DNA from: Cocleimonas sp.
GTDB taxonomy: Bacteria > Pseudomonadota > Gammaproteobacteria > Thiotrichales > Thiotrichaceae
Direction of reading: 5' to 3'
Assembly (NCBI GenBank): GCA_021647365.1
Contig: JAKIUW010000003.1
Coordinates: 71,220 to 135,219 of the forward strand
Length of the DNA stretch: 64,000 nt
The translations under genes and the position numbers were made by a program. The notes beneath the pieces were generated by a model. The model did no database searches and had not been told where the DNA came from. It worked only from the letters and a program-made list of their open reading frames with translations. Below are positions 15,733 through 23,907 of the stretch, one piece after another (the stretch's first letter is position 1; each line of letters starts with the position of its first letter).

Positions 15733-16323
15733 ATGCCATATTCAAAAGAACACAAGAAAGAAACACGCAAAAAAATTCTCGATAGTGCAATTACACTTTT
15801 TTCAAGTAAGGGATTTGATCAAGTATCCATTGATGAATTAATGCAACATGCGGACTTAACAAGGGGTGCGTTTTATGCGCATTTTGAGAGCAAAGAAGCG
15901 GTTTATGCAAAGGCCATAATTGCAGGCGCAAAGAAAAGTAGAATCACCCATCAAAAACCAAAAAAGCTCACAGAGGATGAATGGATGAAAGATTTACTGA
16001 TGGGATATTTAAGCGAAGACCACATCACGCAAAAATATTCACCTTGCCCTTTAGCATTTTTGGTGACCGACATTGCAAACAATAAGAAGGAAGTGCGAGC
16101 GACTTATACGCGCATATACAAAATATTGAACAAAACTATTCAGATACAGCTTGATAAAAATCCAGAGCGCCCGAAACCTAACGAGCAAGAAGTATTCGCT
16201 ACGACAGCAATGATGATTGGAGGTGTTGCAATTGGTAGAGCACTTAACGACGAAGCAACTATCAAAGATTTGCTTGATAGTTGTCGCAAAGCAACTCTTA
16301 GCTTGTTGAAGCTAGAAAACTAA
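15733..16323 (+). CDS. TetR/AcrR-family transcriptional regulator
   Basis: 196 residues from ATG 15733 (MPYSKEHKKETRKK); a TTG two codons earlier is less likely. The N-terminal DNA-binding domain is typical: ILDSAITLFSSKGFDQVS, then the recognition helix region ADLTRGAFYAHFESKEA. The C-terminal ligand domain resembles the TetR group that is often divergent from small transport or detoxification genes (a conserved CPLAFLVTDI segment). It likely represses the divergent MAPEG gene and itself through the palindrome at 15690-15709. Confidence 0.85.
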   Translation: MPYSKEHKKETRKKILDSAITLFSSKGFDQVSIDELMQHADLTRGAFYAHFESKEAVYAKAIIAGAKKSRITHQKPKKLTEDEWMKDLLMGYLSEDHITQKYSPCPLAFLVTDIANNKKEVRATYTRIYKILNKTIQIQLDKNPERPKPNEQEVFATTAMMIGGVAIGRALNDEATIKDLLDSCRKATLSLLKLEN

Positions 16324-16325
16324 AC

Positions 16326-16415
16326 TTACTGCATAAATACCGACGTGAAGAACATTACCCAACTAAAGGCAACTAATGCAACAATAATAAATGCAGGTAC
16401 AGTGAAATTCCACAT
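16326..16415 (-). CDS. Candidate 29-residue single-helix membrane protein
   Basis: ATG 16415 with GGAG eight bases upstream opens a 29-codon frame ending TAA. The product starts MWNFTVPAFIIVALVAFSW and is one hydrophobic helix with hardly any charge. No other gene lies in this 175-base gap. It may be a small membrane subunit or regulator, but nothing in sequence identifies a partner. The RBS spacing and the compact hydrophobic pattern are the only support. Confidence 0.45.
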   Translation of the reverse strand: MWNFTVPAFIIVALVAFSWVMFFTSVFMQ

Positions 16416-16498
16416 AAAAAAGCTCCGATATAATTTAACAGAGCTAAGTTAACGTATCTTTGCTTATATCGGCATGATATGCATCAAGGTATATTCAA

Positions 16499-17590
16499 TT
16501 ACTTAAGAATTTCTATCACCTCACCATGCTTTAAATGGTTGGCTAAACCTTTTGGTGTTTTACCATCGGTGTTATGTGCATTTCTACTTAAGCCACGATT
16601 TATTAAATAAGCCGCAGTCTTTGGATGCCCAAACCGTGCCGCTTCATGCAATGCTGTCCAGTTTTTTGTTGTTTTTGCGTATAGATCTGCTTTGTTATTT
16701 AACAAAAGTTTCACCATTTCAAGGCGACCCTTTGCCGCGGCTTCGTGTAAAGGTGTTTCTTTGAACTGATCTCTAGCATTAACATTAGCACCATTAGCAA
16801 GAATCACGCCTGCAAAACCTACTTGTCCTCTTGCTGCTGCTTTATGTAATAACGATTCACCAATGCTATCCGTAATATTTACATCAGCCTTATTACTGGC
16901 AAGTAGTTTTGCGATTTCCACATTGCCGTTTTTTAATACGACTTGAAGTGGTGTTCCTTTCGAGGTGCCTGCATTGGCATTAGCACCATATTTTAGTAAT
17001 TTAGCTACAATTCCTACATGGGCTTTTTCGATAGCAATAAATAGAGGTGTTTCACCTGAGCGGCTCGCTGTATTTGCATCAGCTCCATTCTCTAATAATA
17101 ACTGAACAAAGCTGGTGTTTCCTTTTGATATAGCGAGATGTAAAGGCGTTCTGCCACCACGTGTTTTGGCATTTACATCGGCACCGTAAAGAACCAATTT
17201 ATCTGCCATATCGTTAAAGCCAAGGCGTAAAGCGCTGTATAAAACAGGCTCTCCGTTTACCGCTACGGTATTTGCGTCCGCACCTTGTTTCAAGAAACGC
17301 TCAGCTTCTTTTTTTCTACCCGCCATCAAGTTATCACCTAATGCTTTGTCGGTGACTACGTTTGATCTTGGACGATAAGGTACTTTACGTTTTTTAAGAC
17401 GCCCAGCTGTAGATGCGGCTTCCTTGCCATCTGCTGATCTTGATGTGCTATCACCTTCTGTGACAGTTTCACTTGATGCTGCAGTTGTATCTTCATCGCT
17501 TGTTGATTTTACGCCAGCTGCCCCACAGCCTGACAAAATCACACACGAAAAACACAGCCCCAACAGAATTTGTAATGATTGATTAGACAT
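16499..17590 (-). CDS. Ankyrin-repeat lipoprotein
   Basis: 363 residues from ATG 17590, which has AAAGGGG upstream; an earlier ATG overlaps this RBS. The signal ends in lipobox LSGC, and a Ser/Thr/acid-rich linker (about 25-60) follows. About eight ankyrin repeats fill the rest, with repeated units such as GRTPLHLAISKGN, GETPLFIAIEKAH and KETPLHEAAAKGR. Ankyrin repeats bind proteins, so this is probably an envelope-anchored scaffold or inhibitor; no partner is evident. Monocistronic. Confidence 0.85.
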   Translation of the reverse strand: MSNQSLQILLGLCFSCVILSGCGAAGVKSTSDEDTTAASSETVTEGDSTSRSADGKEAASTAGRLKKRKVPYRPRSNVVTDKALGDNLMAGRKKEAERFLKQGADANTVAVNGEPVLYSALRLGFNDMADKLVLYGADVNAKTRGGRTPLHLAISKGNTSFVQLLLENGADANTASRSGETPLFIAIEKAHVGIVAKLLKYGANANAGTSKGTPLQVVLKNGNVEIAKLLASNKADVNITDSIGESLLHKAAARGQVGFAGVILANGANVNARDQFKETPLHEAAAKGRLEMVKLLLNNKADLYAKTTKNWTALHEAARFGHPKTAAYLINRGLSRNAHNTDGKTPKGLANHLKHGEVIEILK

Positions 17591-17857
17591 TACGTTACCC
17601 CTTTCCATGTAAGTAGCTCGTTTATAAACGAGTAATTATTATTCCTTAGCCCTGCATGATAGCTAATATCATGTTTTTTGTCATTCGGTAATCCATGTAT
17701 TTCGCATCTAAATTATCTTATAAATCGTAGTGTTTGTATTAAAAAATACCAGATATTAAATAATTGGAACTTATTAATATTATTATGTACTTATGTCTGT
17801 ACAATTCGCGCACCAACTGTGCTCAATGTTGTGTCATTAACTTTAGAGAAAATTAAT

Positions 17858-18355
17858 ATGCTACTTAAACCTTTGAATATCGCTGCCATTTGCCTGCTTT
17901 TACCACTTATGGCTTGTAATTCAAAAACAAGTTCATCATCCGTTACTCCATCAACGGCTTCGCCAACCACAACAAAAGCTGCAGACCCAATCCCTCAAGC
18001 AGGTGGTTACAGCAATATTGATAACGCCAAGCTTAAAGAACTCATAGCCCAAGGTGTGACCGTAGTTGATATTCGCCGCGAAGAAGAATGGCAACAAACA
18101 GGTATCGTAGAAGGCAGTAAAACCATTACCTTTTTTGACAATATGGGGCGCATCAACCCTAATTTTGTTCCCGAGTTCACAGCGATTGCTCAAAAAGACC
18201 AACCCGTTGCATTGATTTGTCGCACAGGCAATAGAACACAAGCAGCAAGCCAAGCTGTTGCACAACAATTAGGCTATAAAAATGTTATGAATGTAACGCA
18301 TGGAATAACAGGCTGGATTGCAGAAAAGCGTCCTGTTATGAAATACCAAAAGTAA
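17858..18355 (+). CDS. Rhodanese-domain lipoprotein
   Basis: 165 residues from ATG 17858. The longer upstream frame has no signal, whereas this start gives a clean lipoprotein signal (LLPLMACNSK). After a Ser/Thr linker comes a single rhodanese domain with an active-site loop CRTGNR (Cys followed by a basic loop) and the VVDIRREEEW strand. Rhodaneses transfer sulfane sulfur. An envelope-anchored form beside other sulfur genes could handle thiosulfate or polysulfide outside the cytoplasm, but its role is inferred. It is monocistronic. Confidence 0.8.
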   Translation: MLLKPLNIAAICLLLPLMACNSKTSSSSVTPSTASPTTTKAADPIPQAGGYSNIDNAKLKELIAQGVTVVDIRREEEWQQTGIVEGSKTITFFDNMGRINPNFVPEFTAIAQKDQPVALICRTGNRTQAASQAVAQQLGYKNVMNVTHGITGWIAEKRPVMKYQK

Positions 18356-18403
18356 GTTATACTAGGCGATTTAGGATGGAAGTAGAAAAATATTGCCTTC
18401 ATC

Positions 18404-18844
18404 CTAAATCAACATAATGCTAACATTTACCAAAAAACCAACACGCTTTTTAGAAAGATCACCTCCGCGATGTAGCTCCAACTCTAATGTTTCATAATCG
18501 ATTTCGTAAATTTCAATAATAAGCCAATAGTCTGGATCCTTCTCTAATAACTTTTCTGGTCTTAAGCTTTTTTCATTGAATGGCATGGCATGATAATACT
18601 CGCTGTATTTCATTAAGCCATAGCGTTTAACAAGCTCCTGCTCAACCTCGCTGGCCGCTTCATCCGAAACACGATATTTTGCCACAAGCACGGTTTGCCC
18701 TGTGCCTTTATCGCATTCAAGGTACTTTAACTTGGCTGGTTTTTCTGCATATTCAGAAAACAAATCACCACAGCTTACTTTTTCAGCAGGTGCACAGCCT
18801 TGAAATATGGCAAGCACAAGCAACAGTGAAATAAGCTTAAGCAA
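18404..18844 (-). CDS. Uncharacterised lipoprotein
   Basis: 146 residues. Signal and lipobox IFQGC are clear (MLKLISLLLVLAIFQGCAP). The mature part is about 128 residues, charged, with no motif I recognise; an early CGDLFSEYAEKP and CDKGTG pair of cysteines could form a disulfide. It lies 4 bases downstream of the hemerythrin gene on the same strand, so the two are probably co-transcribed. Confidence 0.65.
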   Translation of the reverse strand: MLKLISLLLVLAIFQGCAPAEKVSCGDLFSEYAEKPAKLKYLECDKGTGQTVLVAKYRVSDEAASEVEQELVKRYGLMKYSEYYHAMPFNEKSLRPEKLLEKDPDYWLIIEIYEIDYETLELELHRGGDLSKKRVGFLVNVSIMLI

Positions 18845-18848
18845 CGAA

Positions 18849-19292
18849 TTAATTAAAAGGCTTAAAGTTTAAAACAGCATCCATTTGCTCATCTGTAAAT
18901 AACGATTCGATAATCGGAAATAACTCTCTTTCTTCTATCCGTGTATGCCTTTCTAGTATCACAGCAAACTCGGCTAAATCTTGTCTTGCCGTTTCAGGTG
19001 TCATCTGTGGAATCAACATGCGAAGATATCCATGTTCTTTTAAAAGAGGCTTTGCTAGTTCCACGTGCTCTTTAAACTCTTTAAATATAGGAGCAAAAAT
19101 AGTGTGTTCCTCATGTTGAAAGTGCTCTTCTAACTCATCATCATTATATTTTTTCACTAACGCGATAGCGTCTAATAGCTCTTCATCAGAGCCATTCTCG
19201 ACAACTTTCGTAATCTTCTTTGCCATCACCAGTGAACCATTATGCTCACGTGATAGCTTTTGTAACTGTTCTGCTCTCTTCATTTTAGTCAT
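18849..19292 (-). CDS. Hemerythrin-domain protein
   Basis: 147 residues, all helical, cytoplasmic. The diiron ligand pattern of hemerythrin-like proteins is present: an early His in SREHNGSL, HxxxE-type ligands in EHFQHEEHTIFAPIF, KEHGYLRM, and HTRIEERELFP. Such proteins bind oxygen or NO, or sense iron or redox state (ScdA/RIC-like C-terminal domain type). ATG 19292 is used; an in-frame ATG four codons later is possible. A palindromic element and the IS30 relic lie just upstream. Confidence 0.82.
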   Translation of the reverse strand: MTKMKRAEQLQKLSREHNGSLVMAKKITKVVENGSDEELLDAIALVKKYNDDELEEHFQHEEHTIFAPIFKEFKEHVELAKPLLKEHGYLRMLIPQMTPETARQDLAEFAVILERHTRIEERELFPIIESLFTDEQMDAVLNFKPFN

Positions 19293-19296
19293 CCAT

Positions 19297-19345
19297 TTAA
19301 AACAAGGGGGGTGTGCTTATTACTATAGAGTATAAAGCACACCCC
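19297..19345. repeat. Palindromic element arms, back to back, interrupted by IS30 relic
   Basis: TTTAAAACAAG, G6, TGTGCTT (19297-19318) is followed by AAAGCACACCCC (19334-19345). The C-run stops where the IS30 terminal repeat begins and continues after the IS as CCCCACTTTTACATG (19738-19754). Confidence 0.75.
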
Positions 19346-19732
19346 GCGAATTCAACTCGTAAGTGCAATTTAAATTAATCGTTTAGCAAAATGGGTAAGC
19401 TGAGTAAGCTTATGCATTTTCAAACGACAACTTGAGGAGCACATATGGCTACAAACAACGTACCCAAGACCTACGTTACCAAATCTACGCAATGAATCAA
19501 ATAGAGATGTTACAAAAAGATATAGCAATAGCAATCAATGTATCCGCCAGTACCGTTAGCAGAGAGCTTAAAAGAAATTGTGGAAAACGGGGTTTCTATG
19601 TAAAAACAGCCCATAAAATGGCACTTGAAAGGTGACAAGTTAAATAATAGACCCAGAAAAGCCCTTGATGAGAAAACACCTAATGAGGTATTCTTTTCTG
19701 GAAAACGGATTGCACTTGGGAGTTGAATTCGC
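19346..19732. mobile_element. IS30-family relic with both terminal repeats
   Basis: The left end GCGAATTCAACTCGTAAGTG (from 19346) and the reverse complement of the right end, GCGAATTCAACTCCCAAGTG (ending 19732), are inverted repeats of about 26 bases with few mismatches. Between them is only the N-terminal part of an IS30-type transposase. At about 387 bp it is an internally deleted copy of a roughly 1 kb element. It sits within the C-run of a palindromic element. IS30-family elements are known to favour palindromic targets. Confidence 0.72.
19432..19635 (+). pseudogene. IS30-family transposase, N-terminal fragment
   Basis: 67 residues from a TTG, carrying the IS30 N-terminal helix-turn-helix: YKQRTQDLRYQIYAM, then QKDIAIAINVSASTVSREL and KRNCGKRGF. 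The frame ends at TGA 19636, and the DDE catalytic domain (normally about 250 further residues) is absent. It cannot be an active transposase. Confidence 0.75.
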
Positions 19733-19737
19733 GCGCG

Positions 19738-19754
19738 CGCCCCACTTTTACATG
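19738..19754. repeat. Palindromic element, inner arm beyond the IS30 relic
   Basis: CGCCCCACTTTTACATG continues the A-type arm broken by the IS30 relic. GC-alternating bases (19731-19739) mark the junction. Confidence 0.7.
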
Positions 19755-19762
19755 GCTATTAT

Positions 19763-20887
19763 CTATTCTGCCCCATGCCTTAATATCGCTAAGCTTCGAG
19801 GTAAATACACATCTGCTATATGTGTGGATTCTAGCTCTAGTTCAAAGTCGGGCAATACACTTTGGTAGATCTCGTTTTCTTCTGGCGCATCACCTTCACG
19901 GCGCTCTTCCGCAATCATCTCAAATTCAAGTGGTAACAAATCTAGATTAAAACTCTTAAAGGTTTCTTGTGGAAGATCACTAATAGTTAGCGAGAGTGAC
20001 TGGTCATGTTTAAGTTTTTTATTAATTTTATGTTGATAGTTTTCGCCTTTTACAGAAATTATCTTTACTGACTCGGCACCAAAATATCCGATGACAATAT
20101 CCAATGCTAGTTTACCTTCGCCTTCATCATACAAATAATAGCTAAAATCCATATCACGTTGCAGTGTAAGCCTTGCAACATCATCAAGGTCCACTTGGTG
20201 CTTATGGGTTAGTCGGCAATCTAAAATTGAAAGCCATGCAGATGAATACTCTTTTAAGAACCCGCAAAACTCATCTTTGTGAATATCATCCTGCAAAGAA
20301 ACAACGACACGATGGTTTATATATTTCTCTAAAATAGGGTCATAAGAATTACCCACTGCTGAGAGCGCAGTTGTACCAATCTTTTTTAAATTAGCGCTTT
20401 GCGTATCAAAAACAGCGCCACCACCAGATTTCCCTCCTTTCATTCGTGATAGAAAAACATTGAGTGCCTCACCGATGGCATCGTTAAACATATTGAAGAA
20501 TATTTTAAACTTACGTGCCAAAGTCGTCATAAAACTAGGATCAGTGACTGCTGATATTTCTTTCTTCCTATTCTCCTGATTTTCATTTGAAAGCTCAGTG
20601 TGGTTTCGGTAGATCGCACGAATCTGATCAATGTCATCACTATAAAAAATATACGATGTTATTGGATCACCCATTGAATTTTTTGAGGCGCGAGAAAAAT
20701 ACAGCTCCATGCCATTAGTATAAATATGTGTTCTACCCCAGATTTTTTTACCATTTTGCATCTCAATAGTGGTGTGAAAATTTTGTAAATCTTTCAGTAC
20801 GCGATCTTTATTGCGCCACTTCATAACATTCGAAAACAATGCACCAAGGAATATAAAACCAATTGTGAGTAGAAAGATACTGTCCAT
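19763..20887 (-). CDS. Uncharacterised membrane-anchored protein
   Basis: 374 residues. One N-terminal membrane helix (MDSIFLLTIGFIFLGALFS) is followed by a long soluble part without any motif I recognise. Features seen: a Gly-rich GGKSGGGAVFD segment near 155, beta-rich stretches, and an acidic C-terminus (FELELESTHIADVYL). A YTNGMELYFSRAS strand early in the soluble part suggests a PilZ- or PH-like sheet, but that is a guess. It is monocistronic. A candidate small RNA lies upstream. Confidence 0.65.
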   Translation of the reverse strand: MDSIFLLTIGFIFLGALFSNVMKWRNKDRVLKDLQNFHTTIEMQNGKKIWGRTHIYTNGMELYFSRASKNSMGDPITSYIFYSDDIDQIRAIYRNHTELSNENQENRKKEISAVTDPSFMTTLARKFKIFFNMFNDAIGEALNVFLSRMKGGKSGGGAVFDTQSANLKKIGTTALSAVGNSYDPILEKYINHRVVVSLQDDIHKDEFCGFLKEYSSAWLSILDCRLTHKHQVDLDDVARLTLQRDMDFSYYLYDEGEGKLALDIVIGYFGAESVKIISVKGENYQHKINKKLKHDQSLSLTISDLPQETFKSFNLDLLPLEFEMIAEERREGDAPEENEIYQSVLPDFELELESTHIADVYLPRSLAILRHGAE

Positions 20888-21000
20888 AGAAAGTGCCGTT
20901 GATATTTTATCGTTGCCACAAAGTTTACAGGAAAAGGTAAATCCTTTGCGCAGAGAGATTTTTACTCGTTACTTCTCTTAACGCAAGGATTTCAAATATA

Positions 21001-21180
21001 AAAAAGCCAGGCCGAAGCCTGGCTTGAAGTACCCACAAAAAGCAAGGGGAGCCTTTTGTGAGTGGAGTCCCGAAGGACTCAGGGGCTAACAACATTGAAA
21101 TCGGGGGCTGTCATATAGTTTTGCTGCTAGCCAAAAAAGTTACGTGGGTATGCTTAAGTTGAGATTGTTTTGATTGCCTT
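21001..21180 (-). ncRNA. Candidate minus-strand small RNA
   Basis: On the minus strand, AAGCCAGGC-TTCG-GCCTGGCTTTTT (21001-21025) is a textbook intrinsic terminator that does not follow any coding gene: the nearest upstream minus-strand stop is 500 bases away. Just upstream are a second stable stem (21064-21079) and a GC-richer stretch (21028-21110) unlike the AT-rich surroundings. A small RNA ending there is a reasonable reading. The 5' end is a guess, and I do not recognise a known family. Confidence 0.3.
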
Positions 21181-21493
21181 TTATTTATTTTTATAATTAT
21201 TGTTAAGGTATTATTTCCTTAATGTGAACTTAATATCTCACAGATGTTAATTAGAGTCATTCAGAAATGGATGAACTACATGACTTTCTGATAGAAGGTT
21301 GAGGTGAATAAGTTTTTCTTTAGGTTGATATAAACTAAGGAGCAGTAAGTTATTTATATTAGTTGTCTCAGAAGTATTTACATATTCCCCGCGCCCTTCG
21401 ACTCCGCTCAAGGTGCGGAAATGAGCGCTATGTGAATGCCAATACTTTTTGGACAACTAATACTAAAGGTTTTTATTATTAGAGGTCGTTAAA

Positions 21494-21520
21494 CTCACAC
21501 CCCCCTATTTTTACATGATG
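21494..21520. repeat. Palindromic element, single arm
   Basis: CTCACAC, C-run, TATTTTTACATGATG, immediately after the stop codon of the next gene. Slightly diverged (TATTTTT instead of TAGTTTT). Confidence 0.85.
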
Positions 21521-21757
21521 CTACTTATCTTCCTCAATATACTCATCATTTAAGTTAAATATGAAATCTTCCACTTCACGAAAGAGAACAAATTTACGTA
21601 ATTCATATTCCATTTCTTCAATCGCTAAGCCATGCCCGCTTTCAATTAAGTAATCAAGATCTTCGCCCATCGCCAAGTAAGGATCACTTAATGCTGTTGC
21701 TTGAGACGCACCCACGCATAAGCTGCATGTGATGCATAGTTGTAGTAATAATTTCAT
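21521..21757 (-). CDS. Small exported protein of unknown function
   Basis: 78 residues. A signal peptide ends at ASQA; the mature part is about 58 residues and very acidic (EDLDYLIESGHG, FNLNDEYIEEDK). No known domain. It lies downstream of tmcA on the same strand, with 116 bases between them. Support is the signal peptide and the absence of another gene here. Confidence 0.5.
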   Translation of the reverse strand: MKLLLQLCITCSLCVGASQATALSDPYLAMGEDLDYLIESGHGLAIEEMEYELRKFVLFREVEDFIFNLNDEYIEEDK

Positions 21758-21873
21758 AAGCCCGTGTAAAAATCCCCATAGTTACTTTTGTTATTATTAT
21801 TTTTGCCCATATTCTACGGGATTTGAGGTATTTTGTGAAGGAAATAGGTTTTATCTTTACTTATTAATCCAGT

Positions 21874-23907
21874 TTAATCCATTATGTTTGAGATGGCGCG
21901 CCTTAACAATAAAAGTGCATCTTTTTTACCGTGAATATCACCCCCCATTTTTTTAGCTACATCCTTCCATGAATGTTTTTGTAATACTTTTAGCACAAGA
22001 ATTTCTTTTTCATCATCATTTAAATTTTCCTTACTTCGTTTAAAGGTAGTGCTCAATCTGTTATAAACAAACCTCCAAATTGGATAAACCGTATTTTCAT
22101 AGCCACGTTGTTTATTCGCAAACGCGATTAGTTCTTTCTCCTCGTCGATTTGTAAGGACTCTTGAGGTGTAAGGAGCGCTAAAACAAGCTTGGTTTCTAG
22201 TTCTCGAAAAGGTTCTAATAATAAATGAGGGAAGTGTTTTTCAAAACGTTGTGCAGCAGTCTCTAACAACGTTTCTCCTACTGTTGTTTTTGAATGCAGC
22301 ATGACTACCGAGTGAGTACCACTGCTGGCATCTCGTTTCATGCCTAAATACACAGGCGTAAATTTTAGCTGTTGCCAAAAAGAGAGAAGCTCCGTAGTCG
22401 CGCCAAAGCTGGTGCTTAGATAATCAGCTTTAGAGTTTTGCATTAATGATTTTAATAGAGCTGTCCCCAAGCCTTGCTGTTGCAATTCAGGGTGAACAGC
22501 AATGCGAATAATGCGCTCTCCATGCATGCAGGGCGCATTTTCAACGCCAGCATTTGCCGCCAGCGATTGTGCGACCAAGTGCCCTTTTAAACGGCGGCTA
22601 CCTTCAAAAATATCCGTAGCAGTTTTTACATCAATTCCACCTTCTTTTATAAGCAATGCAACAGCGACTATTTGTTTATTAATTTGAATGACATGAATGC
22701 TAATCAGATCATCATCCAGCAGGTGCATTAAATCGGAGGGCTTGGTTTGGTAATGGGCGCTGACTAATAAACCAAACAGCTCTGAAAGCATTGCAGAATC
22801 ATCTATCACTGCATTTTTATCTATAATTGAATTAATAGAAAGCAGTTCTGCTGAGCTTGTCGAATGCACACCCCCCCACTTTTGCATGATGTTTTTTGTG
22901 CCGCTCAAGCTTGTATCGTTTAACTCTGCTGGCTCAGCATTAAGAAGCAATGCATCAAACACAAAATTTTCCAACGTATCATTCTCACTCCAGCGAATGG
23001 GCGTATTAAGTTCACAACTCACCCATTCTGGTGCGATATTATCCAATACTTTTTTGAAATTGATGGCAAAACCACGCCCGCTTCCTTCATAGCCGTGCTG
23101 TGTTGTTGCAAAAACAATGCGTGAATAATATGTGAGAAAGCTACTTAGCAACGAGACCGGAATAGCAGCGGCCTCATCAATTAGCACCAAATCTGCTTTT
23201 GGCTTTTGTTGCTGTAATTCATCGGGCGAATAAAAAGTGAGCACACAATCAGGACTATCTTTTAATGCGTGTTTGAAAATAATAGCCGCTGTTTTTTTGC
23301 TAGGCGCGCAAACGATAATATTTTTATATCCCACTTCAAAAAGTTTCGCGGCAGCGATGCCAAGCGCGGCAGATTTCCCCCGCCCACGGTCTGATGTAAT
23401 GACCAAAGGGCGGCGACGGTGCCCTTTAACTACATGAATGATTTTATCAACAGCATCATCTTGATCTACACTGCCATGATTATTCTTTTGTAGAGAGGTT
23501 TGTGGTGAAATGAGTGGCGTATCATTTGACGACAATGCTGTTATTTGAAGATGATCATACATTGATAGAACGGACCAAAACCGCTGTAAAAATAAACTCT
23601 TATCTGAAGGGTTTTCAGGTGTTAATAAAAGCAGATAACCGCCACCACAGATTGTACCTGTAATTGCGCCAAAGGCATTAGGATCAAAAGCACACCCCCC
23701 CACTTTTACATGATGTTTTTCAGTATCTTTCGCATGGCAATCAAAAATAACCGCATCAAACTCTTGTCCTAAAAATGACTGTACTTTTTTCTGCTCTTCT
23801 AATAAAAGACAATCAAGATTTGTAGTGAGTTTTTTAGCATGAGTTAAGCAATCAGATTGACTGCCAGAAATAACAATTATTTGACGGTTGCCCGAGCTAA
23901 GCGACAT
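21874..23907 (-). CDS. tmcA: tRNA(Met) cytidine acetyltransferase TmcA, with two element-encoded insertions
   Basis: 677 residues from ATG 23907, whose A is the last base of the nadE stop (TAATG overlap); a start five codons earlier is less likely. The order is as in TmcA: an N-terminal DUF1726-like part, an RNA helicase-type ATPase with Walker A DRGRGKSAALG and Walker B LIDEAAAIP, a GNAT domain (RIAVHPELQQQGLGTALL), and a C-terminal tRNA-binding tail. It makes N4-acetylcytidine at the wobble base of elongator tRNA-Met using ATP and acetyl-CoA. Residues 64-74 (KHHVKVGGCAF) and 339-348 (NIMQKWGGVH) are translated palindromic-element arms, in two different frames. Both fall between conserved blocks, so the enzyme may tolerate them. 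Confidence 0.9.
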   Translation of the reverse strand: MSLSSGNRQIIVISGSQSDCLTHAKKLTTNLDCLLLEEQKKVQSFLGQEFDAVIFDCHAKDTEKHHVKVGGCAFDPNAFGAITGTICGGGYLLLLTPENPSDKSLFLQRFWSVLSMYDHLQITALSSNDTPLISPQTSLQKNNHGSVDQDDAVDKIIHVVKGHRRRPLVITSDRGRGKSAALGIAAAKLFEVGYKNIIVCAPSKKTAAIIFKHALKDSPDCVLTFYSPDELQQQKPKADLVLIDEAAAIPVSLLSSFLTYYSRIVFATTQHGYEGSGRGFAINFKKVLDNIAPEWVSCELNTPIRWSENDTLENFVFDALLLNAEPAELNDTSLSGTKNIMQKWGGVHSTSSAELLSINSIIDKNAVIDDSAMLSELFGLLVSAHYQTKPSDLMHLLDDDLISIHVIQINKQIVAVALLIKEGGIDVKTATDIFEGSRRLKGHLVAQSLAANAGVENAPCMHGERIIRIAVHPELQQQGLGTALLKSLMQNSKADYLSTSFGATTELLSFWQQLKFTPVYLGMKRDASSGTHSVVMLHSKTTVGETLLETAAQRFEKHFPHLLLEPFRELETKLVLALLTPQESLQIDEEKELIAFANKQRGYENTVYPIWRFVYNRLSTTFKRSKENLNDDEKEILVLKVLQKHSWKDVAKKMGGDIHGKKDALLLLRRAISNIMD
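22864..22893. repeat. Palindromic element, arm inside tmcA (residues 339-348)
   Basis: ATGCACA, C7, ACTTTTGCATGATGTT. One base differs from consensus (GCATG for ACATG). It joins on the left to GCTGAGCTTGTCGAA, also seen as GAGCTTATCGAA next to the copy at 36884. Confidence 0.92.
23687..23718. repeat. Palindromic element, arm inside tmcA (residues 64-74)
   Basis: AAAAGCACA, C7, ACTTTTACATGATGTTT, a perfect A-type arm, read on the coding strand as KHHVKVGGCAF. It separates two blocks that are normally close in TmcA (AVIFDCHA and FDPNAFGAI). Confidence 0.95.

Larger units (their letters stand above)
20888..21520. other. 633-base gene-free interval with candidate structured RNA
   Basis: No convincing protein-coding frame. 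It holds a terminator-like hairpin read on the minus strand (21004-21025), a second small hairpin GAGTCC-CGAA-GGACTC (21064-21079), a short repeat-like motif CCTTCGACTCCGCTCAAGG (21395-21413) and a palindromic arm at 21494-21520. The rest is AT-rich. Confidence 0.6.

Noticed and set aside
21247..21456. 69-codon minus-strand frame in the gene-free interval
   Set aside because: No RBS, no motif; overlaps a short repeat motif.
21936..21960. C-run ATCACCCCCCATTTTTTT in tmcA as another element arm
   Set aside because: Only the C-run agrees; the residues (KKMGGDIHG) are normal coding sequence and ACTTTTACATG is missing.
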